A stretch of 64,000 bases of DNA from Pterobdella sp. o SKG-2022 (taxonomy: Eukaryota; Annelida; Clitellata; Hirudinida; Piscicolidae). The translations under genes were made by a program, and so were the position numbers. How positions within the stretch are numbered: the stretch's first letter is position 1; each line of letters opens with the position of its first letter. The notes under the pieces were generated by a model. The model was not told the origin of the DNA and did not search any database. It saw only the letters and a program-made list of their open reading frames with translations. This document shows positions 51,889 to 64,000 of this stretch, in pieces. Location of the stretch: contig OZ038323.1 in NCBI GenBank assembly GCA_964035795.1, forward strand, positions 6,124,217-6,188,216. Direction: 5' to 3'.

Positions 51889-54117
51889 GTTTAGCTGCTA
51901 TGAATAAAAGGCGAATTTATATATGAGAAGTATTTTTGTATAAAAAAACCAATTATGAGGCGCATGAAAAGACGAGGAAAGGCAGAGTTGATTTGCAGGA
52001 AATTTCTATTAGGAGTGAAGCAATTTTTGTAATATCTCTAAAAAATAAAATATTAAAATTTGGATGATTATTTTTTAAATGTAGCAAAAAAATGGATTGA
52101 AATGTCAAGGTAAAACTGGTATCTGTCATGTGTAAATTTCAAAAAAGAAATTAAACAACTCCAGGGAATAAGCATTTTTGTCTAATTCCATTATTGTCCA
52201 AATTATTTGTTTTGAAAAATTAATTATTTATTCGTTAATAACCTAATTTATTTCATTTTTCGCATCATAGGACTTATAAGCATCTATCATGATTGGCAAT
52301 CAAATTTGTTTGAAGTCTTCTTATACTCACAATTGTAAAATTCCCATAGTGATCTTCTTACTCGTCGTCTAGACTATAAAGAATATCTGAACTACTGCAA
52401 ATAACACCCATTGCACAGCTTGAAACATGGCATGATGCAATCCCTCAGATAGTTATACATTATAATAACGGTTTAAATTTTAAAATGAAATGAATGTGAA
52501 GTGAATTTGGCATATTCAAATATATTTTCATAAAAATTTTATTAACATCACACGCCCACTATATCTTTTGATGGTTAGAATCTCGCATGAGAATGCCACA
52601 GACCTCACGCCATTGTTCAGAGAAACAAGTGATGCAATTTTTTCAAATTTATTTCTTTTATATAACTTATTACCGCTTAAAATTTCATGAAATTTTGCGT
52701 TGAAACTTCTGCAAGAAGTATTTGTAAACTAGACCAAAAAAAAACTGAAGATTATATAACTTTTGATTATAAGTCTTGAAAAATTTTTGTAACATCAAAG
52801 TAAAACGTATCATATAATGCGATTAAGTTGAGACTTTTAAGTTGAATGTTTTTCAATGCAATTTATTAATGTTTATTCCATTGTAACTAATCAAAAAGAC
52901 AACTAAGAAAAGTTTCAAGTATGCTTATCAAAACCATTAAGAAATATCTACGTAAGAAAAGCTTCATAAAATCAAAACCATTGAAAAGTAATTATATAAT
53001 CAAACTTAGTAAAAAATCCTATTATAATAATTGAAATTCTTACATGATAAATGTCATTACAAACAATTAAATGGTACGCTCTTTAAAATGAATGACAAAA
53101 TGAACATAAATTTAAACCAAAAATTAATTATCAAAATTCTTACATTATTTCCAAAGATATTAAAATCAATATGACTTCATAACGAGAGTATATAGTGGAT
53201 CAAGCTCGACTCAGAGATGTTCGGAGTTGCTACTACAGTTGTCCAAAAAATTTTAACAAATTCCAAGGTTATTTCATCCATCTTTCTCATATTTTTAGTT
53301 AGCTAGCTAATTATGTATCATAAAAGGTATCAATATAAAGGTTACGAGTCGATAAATGGCTTTATGGAAATCTAACCTAGAGGTAACACTCACGGTCGAT
53401 ATATTGAAAGTCACTGAAAAAGTTATAATCTTGCAATATTTTGAATAAATACTCGGAAAAATTTGTTTGAATGACTGAAAAGTAGATTAAAGATGCCAAA
53501 AACAGTTTTGAATAGAACTCGGATGTGCTCATATATGATGAAGTATCAGAGGCATTATGAATGCCTGGCTCATGTAGAGAGGATGATGTACAGATGTGCA
53601 GCTTAAATGATTCACTGCTTATAACTGATTAAAAGACTAAACAAACATTTAAATAATTTACATACTAGAAATAGATAGTTAAACTAATAAACAAATGAAA
53701 AAGATGAGTTTGATTGGAAAAGTTGAAGTATAAATTTAAAAGAATCCAAAAAAATTAGTTAAAAAACTTTTATAAAAATAGCTTAACACAATAAATTAAT
53801 ATAAACCATCAAATTCAATGACAAGCAAATCATTGAAACTCAAAATTTTTAATAATTATAAACAACAACTAATATTGACTGAATATGCACCCACAAGCCA
53901 TCCAACTGTTCCAACGTGCGAGGTAAACGATAATAGAAAAATTATTTTCATTCATATTTTTATTATTGTTGTATTTATTTTTTCAGTATTATTATTTAGA
54001 GCAATATTTATCATATGTTTAGTGATGATAATCAAAACTACAAAAAGATTATTCAGCATAAAAATATTTATCACCTCCATCATCATTATTGCTATTATTA
54101 TCATCATTAACACTATC

Positions 54118-54152
<35 letters not shown>

Positions 54153-54915
54153 TTCCAGCATTATCATCATCATCCCCATCTCCACCCTCATCATCATCAT
54201 CACCTCCATCACTACTTCCTTCCTCATGATCCAACATTCAATCCAAACCCCCACACAATAAACCCACCCACTCACAATAGACCATAAAATAAATATCTCA
54301 ACCCATCAACATCACAACAAAACTATACAATGCAAAGAATTTTGAAATGAAAAATATATACTACTATATACAGTTATAGACAAATCGGGACGTTCAAATG
54401 TGCTTCAAAGTGCTCAGATGTTGAAGTTGTGGTAGGAGTGTTAACAGTAGAAGTAATTAGCGAGAGGGTTGTTATGAGTAATATGAAAGTGATTTCAAAT
54501 AGGGGTTATTAAAAGTGAAACAGAGTTAGAAAATAAATTAACTATTACCATGAAGAAAAATACAATACAATACTATAAAGAATATGATCATAGTGGCATT
54601 TACTCCAAGAGTTTTTAGGCCACTAATAAATGTATACATAGTTATTTTAATTATTAATAAATACACTCAAAAAACAAAAGATTAGTAAACAATTAATAAT
54701 AACTAGTAGTAAAGTATATGAAACATGGAATTTCAGATTATTCTAGTAATATTTGCTATGGTATTTTCTGAAGGATTATTGATATTCAATGATTAAAGAA
54801 TGAAGTTGAAATAACTTTATGAAGGTATAAGATATTTAAAATATATAATGGCTTAATGAGCTTAATATATTTATCAAGGAGTGCTTGGGTATAACTATAG
54901 GGGTGGTGGTGGTGG

Positions 54916-54947
<32 letters not shown>

Positions 54948-56291
54948 GTGATGGTGGTGGTGGTGAGGATGATGATGATGATGATGATGCTGATGATGAT
55001 GATGATGATGATGACGATGATGATGATGATGATGATCAGTTTGTGTGTGTTGAACTTTAGTAAGTCGTGTGGTCAAAACAATAAAAATAATAATAATTAT
55101 GAATAATAAGAATAAATAATAAAAAAAATAATAAGAATAATTTCAAAAACAAATAATCATTTTCTGAAAAGTTAAAAAATTTTATGATGAATATAATGAT
55201 ATGAATTATGGTAAAAAAATTTAATAACTAATAATATCAATAACACATAATAATAATAAAAACAAGGATAATATTAGTAAAAATGAAAAAAAGAAAAATA
55301 AAGATAATAATAATAAAAATAATAAAGAAAAGAGCTCAGACAGGAGTGACAGAATTAAAACCTTGGTTGACCTCTCCCCCTTCGAATCTCACGTCGTCGT
55401 CATTATTATTGTTGTTTTTGGCTCTTCCGTTATATTCACCTGTTTTGTTGTTTTGATGGTTGTTGCTGTCAATTTTTTGTGGTTTTGTTGTTGTTATGGT
55501 TAGTGTTATTATGGTTTTTATTGTTCTTATTAAATATTGATTATTTTCTCATTGGGGGTATTATTATTGGTATTAAAATTATCATTATGCATAGTTATTT
55601 TTTTATTTTTTTTTTTTATTTTATTCAAAAAATAAAATTATTGTTATTGTGTTATTTAATTGATAAAAACTAGTATATTCTTTTTTACTTAACCTATATA
55701 ACTGTTTAAAATGGCGTTCAGCACAGTGAGTATATAAAAATAATTTTATTGAATTAACTTCAGTCGTGAATTTAAATATTTCAAAATGAAGGTGGTCCAA
55801 ATTTTTGGTTAAGAGTGAAATGGAGTGCATAAACTGAAAAGTATCAAGTGCAATACTGAAGCGAGTGGCCACATCTACATCTCGATTGTTATGAAATACT
55901 GTGATATGAAGTATTAAAATAAACATAACTTTAGTTGGTTTAAAATAATGCCTATAATTAAACTTGTTTTACTACGAACAGAACCATAAGCTCAACCTAT
56001 TTATGAAGGTTTGTAGCAAAAGTATTGATACAGTTAATACTCTAAGATTTGGCGTATAGTAGATGTGGATTTTGTTAAAAAATTAATTTTGTATATAAAA
56101 CATACTAATTATCTATGAATAGCCCATCTACGAATAAATTATTTATTTTTTTAAAAGTGATTTTTAGTGCATATAGTTGAGAAGCGTCGATGTACCACTC
56201 GCCATGTGAAAGCCAATGGATAAAAGTGAACTCATTTCAATAAACAAAAAATAATTGAACTAATTTTATTATTATGACATTTTTATATTTT
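51889..56291. other. Convergent region between GPCR and mucin-like receptor
   Basis: No terminal exon of the GPCR could be placed. One weak plus-strand exon-like piece ends at 53922 (TEYAPTSHPTVPTCE before GTAAAC). CAT/ATC tracts at 54061-54220 and a (GAT)n tract at 54900-55036 make Ile- and Met-rich frames. The rest is AT-rich. Confidence 0.4.
54900..55036. repeat. (GGT)n/(GAT)n microsatellite
   Basis: GGTGGT units, then GAT units with a few GGT, GCT and GAC variants. The His/Met/Asp-rich frames are artefacts. Confidence 0.9.

Positions 56292-64000
<7,709 letters not shown>

Noticed and set aside
53818..54275. Ile-rich plus-strand and Met-rich minus-strand frames
   Set aside because: CAT/ATC trinucleotide tracts; only the short piece ending at 53922 has any exon-like feature and it has no partner.

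Overview
This is an AT-rich window from an animal genome, almost certainly an invertebrate. The reasons are multi-exon genes with GT-AG introns, metazoan-specific families, CR1/L2-type LINEs, a tRNA-derived SINE and abundant microsatellites. No species can be named from the sequence alone. Nearly all long open frames in simple repeats are artefacts. The real genes were assembled exon by exon, using protein-family similarity recalled from knowledge, splice sites and phase consistency.

Layout, left to right. (1) 150-3436 (+): the 3' part of a PACSIN/syndapin gene (F-BAR end, linker, SH3), entering from outside the window. (2) 4204-5351 (-): a complete four-exon Asterix/WDR83OS gene. (3) 7006-13344 (-): a complete seven-exon syntenin (SDCBP) gene with tandem PDZ domains. 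(4) 13701-18503 (+): a complete 13-exon mitochondrial pyruvate dehydrogenase kinase (PDK), head-to-head with syntenin across 356 bp. (5) 19.5-25.3 kb (-): exon-like islands of one or more unidentified genes. (6) 26459 to at least 51888 (+): a class B (corticotropin-releasing-factor/DH44-like) GPCR spread over 25 kb. One 8.3-kb intron holds two dead LINEs, and two introns end in very long CA repeats that abut the 3' splice site. (7) 56292 to beyond 64000 (-): a large single-pass receptor with a Ser/Thr-rich stalk, a HYR domain, a sushi-like region, a GCC2/GCC3 Cys-rich module, one TM helix and a 300+ residue Asn-rich tail.

The genes do not form an operon-like system. They are ordinary neighbours with membrane-trafficking, signalling and metabolic roles. 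The most interesting signals are in the non-coding structure. First, a dispersed foldback family has a conserved core that resembles a degenerate hammerhead ribozyme. Second, a tRNA-Ile(AAT)-like SINE has an (ATTAC)n tail. Third, a second foldback family is interrupted by the first. Fourth, the last PDK intron is just 63 nt of TCTA microsatellite and is open in frame. Fifth, the CA repeats sit at two consecutive acceptors of the GPCR.
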